This document shows, in pieces, positions 42,493-52,139 of a stretch of DNA of 64,000 bases. A program made the position numbers and the translations under genes. How positions within the stretch are numbered: the stretch's first letter is position 1; the number at the start of each line of letters is the position of its first letter. Under the pieces are notes generated by a model. That model was not told where the DNA came from, ran no database searches, and was given only the letters and a program-made list of their open reading frames with translations. The DNA comes from Paramicrosporidium saccamoebae. Its lineage: Eukaryota; Rozellomycota. The stretch covers positions 21,640 to 85,639 of the forward strand of contig MTSL01000149.1 of NCBI GenBank assembly GCA_002794465.1, read 5' to 3'.

Positions 42493-43839
42493 TTACCCAA
42501 TGGAAAAGGCTCGCCGTAGTTTGACTGAATTTTTTGGCTCAACCCGGAAACTCTTCTTTACAAGCTCCTTTTCGTCCAAGATCACGGCACTCTCGATTAA
42601 CATTACGGCACCCTTGCTGCTCATCTGGCCAATATTGAATCTTTTGGAGATTTCCAGCAAGGTTTTCACTTTTTGAGCATATCCTTTCCACCCATCAAAA
42701 TGCTCTCCAGATGGCGGACTCGTAGGGATGGCCTCATACAGATGCACCAAATCTGTCAAATGTAGGCCTAAAAATGGGATACATGGTCCTTCTGCTTCCA
42801 GCTCTCTCAGTCGTGCCCAGTTTCGATCCTCAGCAACAATTTCTTCCAGTATCTTGAATTCAGTCCGCTCAGTTCTGCTTAGATGACGCCATGTCCGTCT
42901 CAACCGCCCTACCATGGAATAGCCCATCGCAACGATTACACACTTTAATCCATTATAATCCCGCATATCCAGGAGATGGGTGGCCAGGCGGATGCAGAAC
43001 TGAAGAATTGCAGCGCGTTGCTTGGGACGTTCTGGTTGGAGGATAGAGTGTATGAGATACCAACTGAGGCGATCACTCCAATGAATTAGTCGGAGCAGAG
43101 ATGGTGCAGTACGGTGACGGGAGGGACGAGTCCATGCCAGATTTGAAAATTCCAACGCAGAGATCATGCTGAAAAGATGTTGATGATGGGCAGTTATTTG
43201 CAGGGCGACATGATGAGGTTCGTAATCGAGAAGAGTACCGGACAATTTCAGATCGCCCATGGACGAGAAGAGCTTTCTCATGGAGGACATTACACCCCGC
43301 TTGCGGTGAATCTCGGCAGCAGATCTGGGAGGCAATGCCGTGTTTGGCGCTAAACTTTTATCAGAGAGAGCTTCAAGACCAATTTGGGGGAGCAGACGTT
43401 GCCAATACATTTTCCGCCCCTCGTCTTCAAAGTCGGAGGGGATAATCCTCTGCCAGTGTCTCAAGAATTGGAATGCGCGTTTTGATTGCTGTGTGTCATA
43501 GTTTGGATGTGCTGCGGTATGGTTGGAGTGTTCTATGGTATAGTTTAATTGCTCTGTGATACTGCACTCGGCATTCTTGTCCAAGATTTTACTTGCAACT
43601 TGATGAAAAATGTTGTTCCATGTAAAATTTTGCCGATAGAGTAGTGCAACAGAGTAGTACAAGTGCTCACTATCCTCCCTCGAATAGTCAAGCAGTGAAT
43701 CTATCAACTCTACGCACGACATCTCGGCAAGCTGCTCCTCACTCTGATCTGTCAGTGTCAGATCCTCCAACGAGCAGCTCAGCGCTACTGAACGGACTCT
43801 TTCGCTACTACCACCTGTAAGCTCTTCATGCATACTCAT
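42493..43839 (-). CDS. Ras guanine-nucleotide exchange factor (CDC25-type domain)
   Basis: A 448-residue single exon from ATG 43839. It activates a Ras/Rap-type small GTPase. The RasGEF catalytic core occupies residues ~210-440: LDYEPHHVALQITAHHQHLF, then ISALEFSNLAW, the SWYLIHSI helix, ILQFCIRLATHLLDMRDYNG, VIVAMG, WRHLSR, CIPFLGLHLTDLVHLYEA and the closing helices. Residues ~30-100 resemble an N-terminal REM-type helical module. No SH3, PH or other targeting domain is seen, so it is shorter than yeast CDC25. Starts 69 bp from the divergent ZZZ3-like gene. Confidence 0.9.
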   Translation of the reverse strand: MSMHEELTGGSSERVRSVALSCSLEDLTLTDQSEEQLAEMSCVELIDSLLDYSREDSEHLYYSVALLYRQNFTWNNIFHQVASKILDKNAECSITEQLNYTIEHSNHTAAHPNYDTQQSKRAFQFLRHWQRIIPSDFEDEGRKMYWQRLLPQIGLEALSDKSLAPNTALPPRSAAEIHRKRGVMSSMRKLFSSMGDLKLSGTLLDYEPHHVALQITAHHQHLFSMISALEFSNLAWTRPSRHRTAPSLLRLIHWSDRLSWYLIHSILQPERPKQRAAILQFCIRLATHLLDMRDYNGLKCVIVAMGYSMVGRLRRTWRHLSRTERTEFKILEEIVAEDRNWARLRELEAEGPCIPFLGLHLTDLVHLYEAIPTSPPSGEHFDGWKGYAQKVKTLLEISKRFNIGQMSSKGAVMLIESAVILDEKELVKKSFRVEPKNSVKLRRAFSIG

Positions 43840-43896
43840 GGGGGACAACAAATCTTGAGCTTCTCATAAAAATCGTCACTGTGGCAACCGGGCATC

Positions 43897-43903
43897 TGAT
43901 TGG
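43897..43903 (+). promoter_or_regulatory. inverted CCAAT box (TGATTGG) 5 bp before a start codon
   Basis: TGATTGGTCGCC abuts the ATG at 43909 in a 69-bp divergent promoter. The same TGATTGG heptamer occurs close to several other starts in the window (see findings). Confidence 0.4.
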
Positions 43904-43908
43904 TCGCC

Positions 43909-45177
43909 ATGGACGACGACATTTTCGCCGGCAACCCCGAGTAATCCACTTGCCCTTTTGTTGATTTTTAGATATGCCATGGTGACAAAATCGCTGGCAG
44001 CTCTCGAGGGACAGTTGGAGCAAGCACATAGAGATATATCTGCACTACAGGAACTGAAAGGACGGGCACTGGAGGCGCCGGAGCAGTTCCTTGGCGTAAT
44101 AGAGGATCGTGCAGAGTGCGAGCGGATGTTCCCAAAGATGCAAACGGTAGCAGCAGTGCCTACCATACCACTGGAGACGTACAGAGTAAGGCTGGTGCGG
44201 AGGGGCGCTGGGAAATACGGACAGAATCTAGGTAGGCAGTCCTACCGTGGCTTATGTATTTAGAATATTTGCTGAAGCGACTAGATGAGCTTCAAAAGAG
44301 TAGACCCACTGAGAGAGGCAAGACTGATTCACCCTTACTATCGCCCTGTGTGCCTATCAGCCGCATGCCTCCCTCTCACACCCCCGAGGCACCGCTTCGT
44401 GATACCATTCGGCGTCGTTTCTACGAGATTGTAGGTGCACCTCTGCGCACCGCTTCAGCACCAGCACTCTTTTCCACTATTGATCCTACGCCTAGCATGA
44501 ATGATGCTGTTCCAAATCGGGAAGATTTATTCTCGCCGCAACCGCGCAAGGCACAGTCGATCCACTTTACCATGCCGTTCCTCCCCAGCGATCCCAACTC
44601 ACGTCCCTCCACACCGGCCATGGTAACGCCAGAACAGCCCAAGAAACGAAAGAGGATGACCTCTGCTGGCGCTGATTCGCCCCATCATAACCTGCCATGG
44701 ACAGAGGGGGAGAAACAAAGACTGATTGAGCTATTAGAGGTGTATCCCGATGAGGAAGTGAACACCCGTCGCTATGCCAAGATTTCTGCAGCTATTGGTA
44801 CGCGCACACCTGGCCAAGTCGCCAATCGTGTGAACAAGCTACAACTCAAATTGAAACGTCGAAATGAGGAGAAGATTGACCCGGGTGAGGATCTTGATGA
44901 GGTTCTGGATGTTGAGCTGCGAAAAAGCAAAGAGTACCAGGAGTACATGACCATCCGGAAACAGATTGAGGCGCTCGAGTCTGATTCCGGGATTTCGGTG
45001 CACGTTGGTTTCAAGTGCGACGACTGTGGGATGGAGCCCATTGTGGGCACGAGATGGAGATGTACAAAATGCCACGAACCGAATGCAATCGATCTGTGTC
45101 AGGACTGCTATGAGTGTGGAGAATTCAATACTGTCCAGCACCGTCCTAGCCACCGATTCTTCCGTCACAATAGTTAA
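43909..45177 (+). CDS. ZZZ3-like SANT + ZZ zinc-finger chromatin protein
   Basis: Exons 43909-43940, 43972-44231, 44264-45177; introns of 31 and 32 nt; 401 residues. An N-terminal coiled coil (SLAALEGQLEQAHRDISALQ) and proline-rich middle precede a Myb/SANT domain: LPWTEGEKQRLIELLEVYP, RRYAKISAAIGTRTPGQVANRV. The C-terminal ZZ finger is CDDCGMEPIVGTRWRCTKC followed by CQDCYECGEF. This SANT-then-ZZ order is that of ZZZ3, a histone-reading subunit of the metazoan ATAC acetyltransferase complex; ADA2 has the opposite order. The first exon is only 32 nt. Its stop codon lies inside the first unit of a 170-bp tandem repeat. Confidence 0.78.
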
Positions 45178-45610
45178 ATCATCAATAAGACTGTTTTTTA
45201 TACGTATAAAGGTTGAGTAGAATCTCTGATCTACAGATATATACCTCTCGCAATACGCCATTTAAATGAACGATGGATAATCCCAAAAAATTGGCGCATC
45301 TGTGAATAGAGGATTACATACTGCTCAGCACCATCACAATAGTTAAATCATCAATAAGACTGTTGTTTATACGTGTAAAGTTTGAGCAAAATCTCTGATC
45401 TATAGATATATATCTCTCGCAATATGTTAGTTTAAATGAGCCATGGATAATCTCGAAAAATTAACGCAGCTGTGAATGGAGGATTACATACTGCTCAGTA
45501 CCATCACAAGGGCTAAATCATCAATAAGACTATTCTACACATGCTATTTTATGGTATCAGTCGTTATTTTAGATGGGCCATGGATAAGCCCCAAACTTCC
45601 AAATTGACAC
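45150..45610. repeat. ~170-bp tandem repeat spanning the 3' ends of two convergent genes
   Basis: TCACAATAGTTAAATCATCA-type sequence recurs at about 45164, 45333 and 45503 (period 169-170). Between copies lie matching blocks TCTCTGATCTACAGATATAT, GATGGATAATCCCAAAAAAT and GAGGATTACATACTGCTCAG. Copy 1 starts inside the last codons of the ZZZ3-like gene. Copy 3 is shortened and ends inside the last codons of the TLDc gene (ATGGATAAGCCCCAAACTTC is its antisense C-terminus). Confidence 0.85.
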
Positions 45611-46526
45611 ATTTGAATCGCTCCGTGCTGGCGAGACATTCATTTTCAAACGTAGACACGGGCTGACTGAGCCCTTCCAACAGCTCAGTGTCCAGCCAAA
45701 ATCCAAATTTGCCTTCTCCACAGCCTGCTGCCATATATGTCGTCTCGCTGATCATGAAATAGTCATTGCGTCCTGTTGAGCCCCACTTTTTAATACGACC
45801 CTCCTCCATCCGCCAGAGGAAGCACTCGCCGGTCCCATAATGGCCGAAATGTGGCTTCCAAGGCTCGGTGGAGAAGACTCCAAATAGTGCGTCGCCATCA
45901 TCTCGGACCACGACCAGCGTAGGACCGTAGTGGTGACGACATTGTGAGAAGAGTGTGGAGAGGGAGAAGCCATACTCGGGAGTACTGTAGATTAAATTCC
46001 AATTGCTCACCAGACGGAACCGAGGCGGAAGGGCGGCATGAATCTATTATGGTGAGCGAAATGACAAATGCCTACTCGATTAATCATGTCCTGGGTAAGG
46101 AGGGCATCGTCCCCAGTGGCATGACGGTCAAGAAGCTTAATTCCATAATCAGTCGTATCTAGGTACGAGACATTGGATCTTTTAGTCTCCGCTATCCGTG
46201 TTTCCTGCTTTGCCGGTTGCTGCGCCACTGTAGGTTCTATTGTGTTAATCAAAATTGTTCAACGTACCATTGGGAGCGGCACTATTCGATGGTGCCCAGA
46301 AACTCCACACGTAATTGCCGACAGCCGTCGCGCCAGTAACTAGTGAATTGACCACCGTCACCGCGATGCCAGACGTTGAACTTTCGGCAGAATGACGACG
46401 ACTGGTGGAGGGAGATTCAGGGGGGGTGACGGTGCCCATTGCGGGGACGGAACCTGCCTGCGGTCTATCGTTGTTGGGCCCTTTCATTGTCACCTCGTCT
46501 TCGTAATGACCTTTCACGGGGCTCAT
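45564..46526 (-). CDS. TLDc-domain protein (OXR1-like)
   Basis: Exons 46526-46268, 46236-46076, 46043-45564; introns of 31 and 32 nt; 299 residues. The TLDc domain fills the C-terminal half: LPPRFRLVSNWNLIYSTPEYG, then LVVVRDDGDALFGVFSTEPW, GTGECFLWRMEEG and GFWLDTELLEGLS. TLDc proteins such as OXR1 and RTC5 bind and regulate the V-ATPase and protect against oxidative stress. The N-terminal 130 residues are disordered with no LysM or GRAM domain. The last nine codons form part of the adjacent 170-bp repeat. Confidence 0.87.
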
Positions 46527-46589
46527 CCCCCCTTATGATTGGCCGATTAGACTCGACAAATTATCCCAAAGGTATATTTTGTGTATTTA

Positions 46590-47021
46590 TTACCGCTGCA
46601 CACTATTAGCCGCTCTGGTTGCATGTGCGCTCCTCGTTTGATGGCCTATAGTGGGTCGTGCTACCTTGGGGGCCGTCTTCTCGTCATGCTCGACAAAACC
46701 ACTGAGGCCCATGTCATATTCGCGTTCCAGATACAACTGTATATCCTTTGGCTCAATGGTATGTGAGTGCCGGTGACGTGCCAATGCGGCGGAGGACTGT
46801 GCTACTTCAATAATGAACGACTCGGCCATCTTTGCCAACGCCTATGCATTGGTGAGAAGCAACAGTAAAAGTACCAACTCGACGCAGGGCTCAAAGCGTT
46901 CTCCAGGCGCGACATTGGCGACTAGCTCGTGTAGTTTTGCCCTTAGAATTATGGGCTGTTGGGGAGTCTCGGCGCCTTGTCCCATATCCACGGTGGCGGC
47001 TAGTCTATGAAGTCCACTCAT
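46590..47021 (-). CDS. second TAF12-like histone-fold protein (short form)
   Basis: Exons 47021-46875 and 46841-46590; a 33-nt phase-0 intron; 132 residues. The histone fold is complete: ILRAKLHELVANVAPGERF, then ALAKMAESFIIEVAQSSAAL, ARHRHSHTIEPKDIQLYLER and a closing MGLSGF. The last two blocks are a close match to the conserved TAF12 end (LEVKDVQLHLER...PGF). It therefore looks at least as TAF12-like as the longer protein at 27261-28058. Located 64 bp from the start of the TLDc gene on the same strand. Confidence 0.75.
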
Positions 47022-47338
47022 AAACCAAATTCAATAATCTTAAAGTCAACAGCAAGTAGTACCCGATTTGGGACTAGTCCGGAAAAGTTCCACGACCCAT
47101 ATGTCGATGTGTGGTAAGCTAATTCGCGCTTAAAGAATGATATTCTCTATCTAGAGCATGATCAGATGAAAGTAGTGAAATGACGGACAATATTCAATAA
47201 AAACTCTTGGTTAGGCATGTGCGATGGTAGTTCCTATACGCAGGTAGAAGAATCCCTACGCCACAAATGCGATTCTTATCCTGCTTTTGGCTTGGCTGAT
47301 TTGACAATTTTGGAAAATAAATTGTATAATATTCTTTG
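47022..47338. other. divergent spacer, no gene seen
   Basis: A 317-bp AT-rich gap between the divergent starts of the short TAF12-like gene and YIP4. No reading frame, RNA gene or repeat that I can support. Confidence 0.5.
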
Positions 47339-48033
47339 ATGAGCGGAGCATCTTATGCAGTATTGGACGAGCCAACGCCAGCCGTAGAGAAAGGAGCAGC
47401 CAGCGACCCGCTCTATCATGCCCTCCTTGGCGGAAATATTGGAAGCGCTTTGGGTACTGCAAAGGAGGACATGACGCGCAACACGCTTGATGAGCCCGTC
47501 TCAGAGACCTTGGTAAACATGCAAATTTGTCGAATGATGGATAGAATAGAGATTTGAAAAAGGTGAGTGACAGGGCATGGATGATCATGTCGCTAGACGA
47601 ACCAGAGATATCGCTGCGTGAGTGGGATCTTTGGGGCCCGCTGCTGAACTCTCTCCTGTTGGCCATGTGTCTTGGTCTGGGTTCCAGTGTCACTGTCCCC
47701 GCTTTCACATTGACTATCACGCTTATATGGGCGGGGGCCGCGTTGGTGATTATGAATGCACGACTTTTAGGCTATCGGGTAGCCTTCCTGCCGGGTGTCT
47801 CATTCCTGGGATACTGTGTGACCCCGCTGACAGGATCTGTGGTATTGCTGAGTATGGCACCTTTCTGGGGACTAAGGGTTTTACTGGCGGCAGTAGGTGC
47901 GGGCTGGGCAATCACGGCGGGAATGCGACTGATGGCGTTGGATCCGGCGCTAGAGGATCGTCGATTACTGGCCGCAGCTCCCTTGTGTCTGTATTATATC
48001 CTGCTGGCCTGGTTGATAGTGATTGTGCTGTGA
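47339..48033 (+). CDS. YIP1-domain Golgi protein, YIPF6/Yip4 type
   Basis: Exons 47339-47512 and 47545-48033; a 32-nt phase-0 intron; 220 residues. YIP family proteins bind Rab GTPases and shape Golgi/ER membranes. The block NTLDEPVSETL then NRDLKKVSDRAW across the intron, followed by LREWDLWGPLLNSLLLAMCL and FLGYCVTPLTGSVVL, is diagnostic of the YIPF6 branch. Five membrane spans; ends with a hydrophobic LIVIVL. The last codons and stop are the first unit of a 26-bp tandem repeat. Confidence 0.88.
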
Positions 48034-48125
48034 ATAATAATCTTTTGATTGTGCTGTAAATAGTAGTCTTTTGATTGTGCTGTAAATAATAGTCTTTTGA
48101 TTGGGTTATGGACAATAATTTGCTA
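48022..48125. repeat. 26-bp tandem repeat beginning in the YIP4 stop codon region
   Basis: GATTGTGCTGTGAATAATAA (then TCTTTT) is followed by two near-identical 26-bp copies (GATTGTGCTGTAAATAGTAG, GATTGTGCTGTAAATAATAG) and a diverged fourth (GATTGGGTTATGGACAATAA). The first unit contains the stop codon TGA at 48031-48033. Confidence 0.88.
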
Positions 48126-48179
48126 ATGTTGGTCGTGTTATACATAGTAATCTGTTAGGTGTTTAATACATAGACACCT

Positions 48180-49535
48180 TTATTCTGCCAGCAGAGCGTA
48201 TTTTTGTGCTTCGTCTGTATCTCCGAGAAGTCTCTTTGCCTTGGATAACAACCCAGCGGCAGCTTTTTCCAGCACCTCCCATCGGGCTGTTTGAGCGCAA
48301 CCAAATGCAGCGGCACTCATCTTTGCCGACATTGCGAAATCTGTATCAAGATAAAGTCGTCCCACCAACAATAGCACGATAATCTTCAACTGGGCGTTTT
48401 GTGTACAAGAGTTGAGCATCTTCAAAGACGTTAATAGAGTGCCCTTGGTGTGATGAACCGGATGGTTGAGACGATGCATACAGAGGGCACAAATTACAAG
48501 TCGGAACGACTCGAGCTGTGGGTCGAGTGAACCTTGCAAATCCTGGACGGCCACTAGCGCATTTCCAGGATCAGTCTGTATCGATTCCATTAGGCCAAGA
48601 AGTTGTTTCCGTTTCTCTGCATAGGCATTCTTTGTGTCGATTACTTCAGATCCAGCATTCATACTCTCAAATCGATGTTGCAATTCAGGGAGAAGAAGCG
48701 TAATAATGTTTGTCGGAGCCTCCCCAAGTCTCAGACTAAGAGTTGCAGCCAATCTCGCCCAGACGGTCCCTATCAAGGTAGGATCGTGCAGTCTAATAAA
48801 GCCAGGCAGTATACCATTACACGATGGGATCATTCCAGTATTTCTTTCATAAAACCGTCTCGCATGATCTGATTCTCCCCTTTGGATTCTTTCCTTCAGA
48901 CACATCAGAGTAGCGATCAAACTGACAGCCTCTGATGATGGTTCCATCGCCAGCAGGGCAGGTTCCAGTTCGGATAAAACAAGACTCTCGTCAAAGTAGG
49001 AAAGTAGGATGAGTATATATAATCGATGGGATGCATATTCAGGACCGACGAGCAGCTGGAGTGATTCACGGAGAACGTTAGGATATCCATGCCGCCATGC
49101 GAGCCAGTCGAAATGCATCCACCATTCGAGTTGTCCCTCGTTCTGTGCCACTGTTCTGGATTCTAACAAATATTTCATCCTTCGCTTGTCAGATGCCGCT
49201 AGCTCGTTTTGACACCACATGGATACAGCGAGGAACCTCAGATGAAGCGGACAATCGACTCTCTACAATCTTAGTTGCTCCGTTACATGTACGTTCTGGA
49301 GCAAATGTAAACACTTTCGTATGTGCTCACATGCCTCTACCTCGTTGGAGGTGTGTGACTGTAGCAGATGTGACAGATACAATCTAAATCGCACTTCTAG
49401 CGCTGTTGGTAGCACAAAGTCCAACCCTGCATACAGACACCTCATCGCTCTCTCCAAACTGCCCTTATCACTCATGCTCCCACATCGACATGCCTCCCGC
49501 CAAAGCATCTCCATCGTGGACAACAACGACACCAT
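48180..49535 (-). CDS. cohesin loader subunit SCC4/MAU2-like
   Basis: Exons 49535-49293 and 49262-48180; a 30-nt phase-0 intron; 441 residues from ATG 49535 (ATG 49565 would add 10, ATG 49508 would remove 9). SCC4/MAU2 is the TPR-like partner that targets SCC2 to chromatin. The N-terminal match is best: LERAMRCLYAGLDFVLP, ALEVRFRLYLSHLLQSHTSN and EHIRKCLHLLQN, the pattern of conserved MAU2 repeats. Helical repeats continue to a QLKIIVLLLVGRLYL block. It is shorter than human MAU2 (613). The start overlaps or nearly overlaps MIX23 on the opposite strand. Confidence 0.7.
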
Positions 49536-49563
49536 AATTGTTTTCTTTTCCCATCCGACAGAC

Positions 49564-49965
49564 ATGCAAGAACTGCATGCACACAAAGCCACTGATACAA
49601 CATGTCGAGATTTTGTCTACTTTAGACAGCTGCTGGCTCGGTCTAGGGGTTATTGGGATGACAATATTGCACACCGGCTAAATGGAATTGACATTGGCGA
49701 TGTGCGACAGTGTAGAAAACTGGTGGATGGCGTGGAGCGGGCACATAAGGACCGTAGAAATAAGATTGAGTTTTGCATGCACACTCTGCAGAAGGATGTG
49801 GAAAGACAGCCTACAGCTGTCCTGCGTAAGGAGGTAGCCAACTCGGTCCACTTCATTAATATATAGATTGTCCTGCTGGAATCTGAATTAATCGTGGAGG
49901 ATATAATCTGTGGCCGGACAATGGCAACAATTTTCTCTAAATGTAGGAGTCTGCACCACTCATAA
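49564..49965 (+). CDS. MIX23/CCDC58 (Cid2 family) mitochondrial protein
   Basis: Exons 49564-49833 and 49867-49965; a 33-nt phase-0 intron; 122 residues. MIX23 is an intermembrane-space protein with conserved cysteines that helps mitochondrial protein import. CRDFVYFRQLLARSRGYWDD, then RQCRKLVDGVERAHKDR and FCMHTLQKDV fit the family. The ending LLESELIVEDIICGRTMATI with IFSKCRSLH appears only when the intron is removed and matches the conserved C-terminus. The ATG at 49564 is one base from an opposite-strand ATG at 49565. Confidence 0.83.
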
Positions 49966-49980
49966 ATGATTCTCCGGTTT

Positions 49981-49987
49981 TGATTGG
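49981..49987 (+). promoter_or_regulatory. inverted CCAAT box directly before the ZNF277 start
   Basis: TGATTGGCCAGAA is followed at once by the ATG at 49994. Only 28 bp separate the MIX23 stop from this start, so the motif must lie in a very short promoter or 5'UTR. Confidence 0.38.
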
Positions 49988-49993
49988 CCAGAA

Positions 49994-51019
49994 ATGACCG
50001 TTGACTCTGGGTTCCCAGCCCATCTCTTCCCAGCCAGCTTCACTCTGCTGTACTGTCCGTTTGAAGAATGCACTCAGGAGATACCGTTTACTGATCCATC
50101 TGCTCTCCTGACCCACGTGGAAGAGCTGCACAAACTCAAAGTCCAGGATCCTGCAGGCGTGATACCTTTCCTGGACCGGTATCTGGCTGCCCTCGTCAGC
50201 AACCCAACCGAAGAGGATACTGCACGCCGGGAACGTCTCCAAAGCCATCGTCTACAGGAGATACTTGCCTTGCAGGCTGTGGAGCGTAATACGCAGCACC
50301 AGAAGGGACGCCACTGCCTCTTTTGCTCGGTGCATCTCCCGACGAGTCAGCTGTTTGACCACATGTTCCAGGAACACGGCTTCAATATCGGCCAACTGGA
50401 TAATCTGGTCATGGTAGGCGAGTTTCTCGACACGCTCCAAGCAAAACTGGACAAGAATACGTGCATTTATTGCGAAAAGGACTTTCCCAATGGAACAGTG
50501 CTGCGCAAGCACGTTAAGAACAAGAACCATTATAGGATCCATCCTCAGAACCACGTCTATGACAAATATTATGTGGTAAACTATTTACAAGTTGGACGTT
50601 TGTATGACGAAGACGCTGCACGCGGTGAAAGAGAGGAACCGAAGAGTGAAACAGGTGAGGAGGAATGGGCTGAACTGGTGGATCCGGTGGATGAGCGCAC
50701 AACCTGTCTGCTCTGTCCACACACGACATCTGATGCGGAAGAATGTATTGCCCATCTCTCCTCGGCCCATTCCTTCCCGTGGGACGTGATCCGTGCTCTT
50801 GACACATATGAGGCCATCAAAGTGATCAATTATATCCGGGTGCGTGTTGCCGAGCTCGCTTGCATCTATTGTGAGATGGAATTTGGAGTTGAAGAAGAGA
50901 TGGCACAGCACCTACAGACTCATTCACATTGCGTCCCTGAACGGAAATTGTGGGATAATCCGCGTTTTCTGTTTCCCATCTACGAGGATGATCCCCTGCT
51001 CTGTCACCTCGACGAATGA
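49994..51019 (+). CDS. ZNF277-like C2H2 zinc-finger protein
   Basis: A 341-residue single exon (human 450). ZNF277 proteins bind ribosomal protein uS5 co-translationally. Four or five zinc-finger-like units are visible: CPFEECTQEIPF..HVEELH, CLFCSVHLP..DHMFQEH, CIYCEKDFPNGTVLRKHVKN, CLLCPHTTSD..HLSSAH and CIYCEMEFGVEEEMAQHLQT. The NHYRIHPQNHVYDKYYVVNY and LDTYEAIKVINYIR links are characteristic. C-terminal end LWDNPRFLFPIYEDDPLL is conserved. Confidence 0.9.
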   Translation: MTVDSGFPAHLFPASFTLLYCPFEECTQEIPFTDPSALLTHVEELHKLKVQDPAGVIPFLDRYLAALVSNPTEEDTARRERLQSHRLQEILALQAVERNTQHQKGRHCLFCSVHLPTSQLFDHMFQEHGFNIGQLDNLVMVGEFLDTLQAKLDKNTCIYCEKDFPNGTVLRKHVKNKNHYRIHPQNHVYDKYYVVNYLQVGRLYDEDAARGEREEPKSETGEEEWAELVDPVDERTTCLLCPHTTSDAEECIAHLSSAHSFPWDVIRALDTYEAIKVINYIRVRVAELACIYCEMEFGVEEEMAQHLQTHSHCVPERKLWDNPRFLFPIYEDDPLLCHLDE

Positions 51020-51287
51020 GCATATATGAGAGTAGATGGGAGTAAATTAGTAGACGAGTAATCCGGATAATTCAGATAACGGACAACTCGGGTGACACGG
51101 GTAATTTAGGTAAAGTTATGTACATTACGCATTGATGAATACGTGCATTCAATTAAAAAGTCATGTACAGGCTTACTTGTAGCACGATAACTAGAGAGAC
51201 CTGTTTGAATGTTATAACTCGTGAATAATACAATTATGCATACCTATTTACACATGACTCATGGGCATTACAACTACGCCGGCCTAT
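51020..51287. other. convergent spacer with degenerate GGGTAATTTAGG-like motifs
   Basis: A 268-bp gap between ZNF277 and the CBS gene. Positions 51055-51115 contain loosely repeating GTAATCCGGATAATTCAGAT / GGGTGACACGGGTAATTTAG motifs, too degenerate to call with confidence. Confidence 0.3.
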
Positions 51288-52103
51288 TTACAATGTGTGC
51301 CTCTTTAAAAAAGAGATTATATGGTGTAGGTGGAGGATGCCCACGGGTCGGGCGTAGGAATCGAGACGCCACACGTGATGAGCTTGATGTTGCAGAATCT
51401 TTTTTAGCACATCGCCACAGGTGAGGGACTCACTACAAGTCAACAGGCTAGGAGGGGTGCCATCCTCCAAATACACAGTGATTGGTAGGGCCAGTTCGTC
51501 CTGGACAGAGTGGAAATCAGCCAACGTCACATTTCCCACCAACAAACCCCGTCGATCAACCAGCCCAACCACACCGGAAGACGTTGGGGCCAGAAGTGTC
51601 TGGAGACATTCGGATGCCCTGCAGTTGTGGGGCAGCAATGGCGGGTCTGACTGCCAATCTAGCTTTGTGGCGGACAGATCCATCACACAGTCCAAATGGT
51701 AGCCATAAATATACAAATAATGCAAGACATCGGCTGCTGTGATCACCCCCGCCACTAGATCATCCATTAGGATTATCGGATCCAGCCAATCATCGTCCCA
51801 CAATTCCAGCAGTCTTGAAATGGAATCTTCCAACCCGCAGGTCTTGGAGGTCTTCATCTCCACAAGGGAACAGACGGCGTCTATGGAGTTGTGGAAATAC
51901 CATCGCAGCACATCTTCCAGACGGAGCCACGAGATGCGATCCTGCTGCTGCACCAGCAAATTACGAATGCCATATCGATTGTAAGCCTCCATGCAGGCAC
52001 CCACCCGCACATCCTCAGTCACACTAAACACCACTTCCGCGTCTCTCCTTGCTCGCCATACATCTTCTGCTCGATGTTCTTCCAGCCATCTCCGCAGCTG
52101 CAT
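51288..52103 (-). CDS. four-CBS-domain protein (SNF4/AMPK-gamma or Sds23-like)
   Basis: A 271-residue single exon from ATG 52103. Four CBS motifs are recognisable: VFSVTEDVRVGACMEAYNRY with IRNLLVQ; KTCGLEDSISRLLELW with DPIILMDDLVAGVITAADVL; CRASECLQTLLA with VVGLVDRRGLLVGNVTLADF; LTCSESLTCGDVLKKIL with RPVGILHLHHIISFL. Such quartets bind adenine nucleotides. The sequence is divergent, so AMPK-gamma versus Sds23/other regulator cannot be settled by eye. Its start lies 36 bp from the CENP-A start on the other strand, with TGATTGG at 52103-52109 in the gap. Confidence 0.72.
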   Translation of the reverse strand: MQLRRWLEEHRAEDVWRARRDAEVVFSVTEDVRVGACMEAYNRYGIRNLLVQQQDRISWLRLEDVLRWYFHNSIDAVCSLVEMKTSKTCGLEDSISRLLELWDDDWLDPIILMDDLVAGVITAADVLHYLYIYGYHLDCVMDLSATKLDWQSDPPLLPHNCRASECLQTLLAPTSSGVVGLVDRRGLLVGNVTLADFHSVQDELALPITVYLEDGTPPSLLTCSESLTCGDVLKKILQHQAHHVWRLDSYARPVGILHLHHIISFLKRHTL

Positions 52104-52139
52104 GATTGGCTGCCGTTTGGCGGGAAGGTCCCCGGTCCG

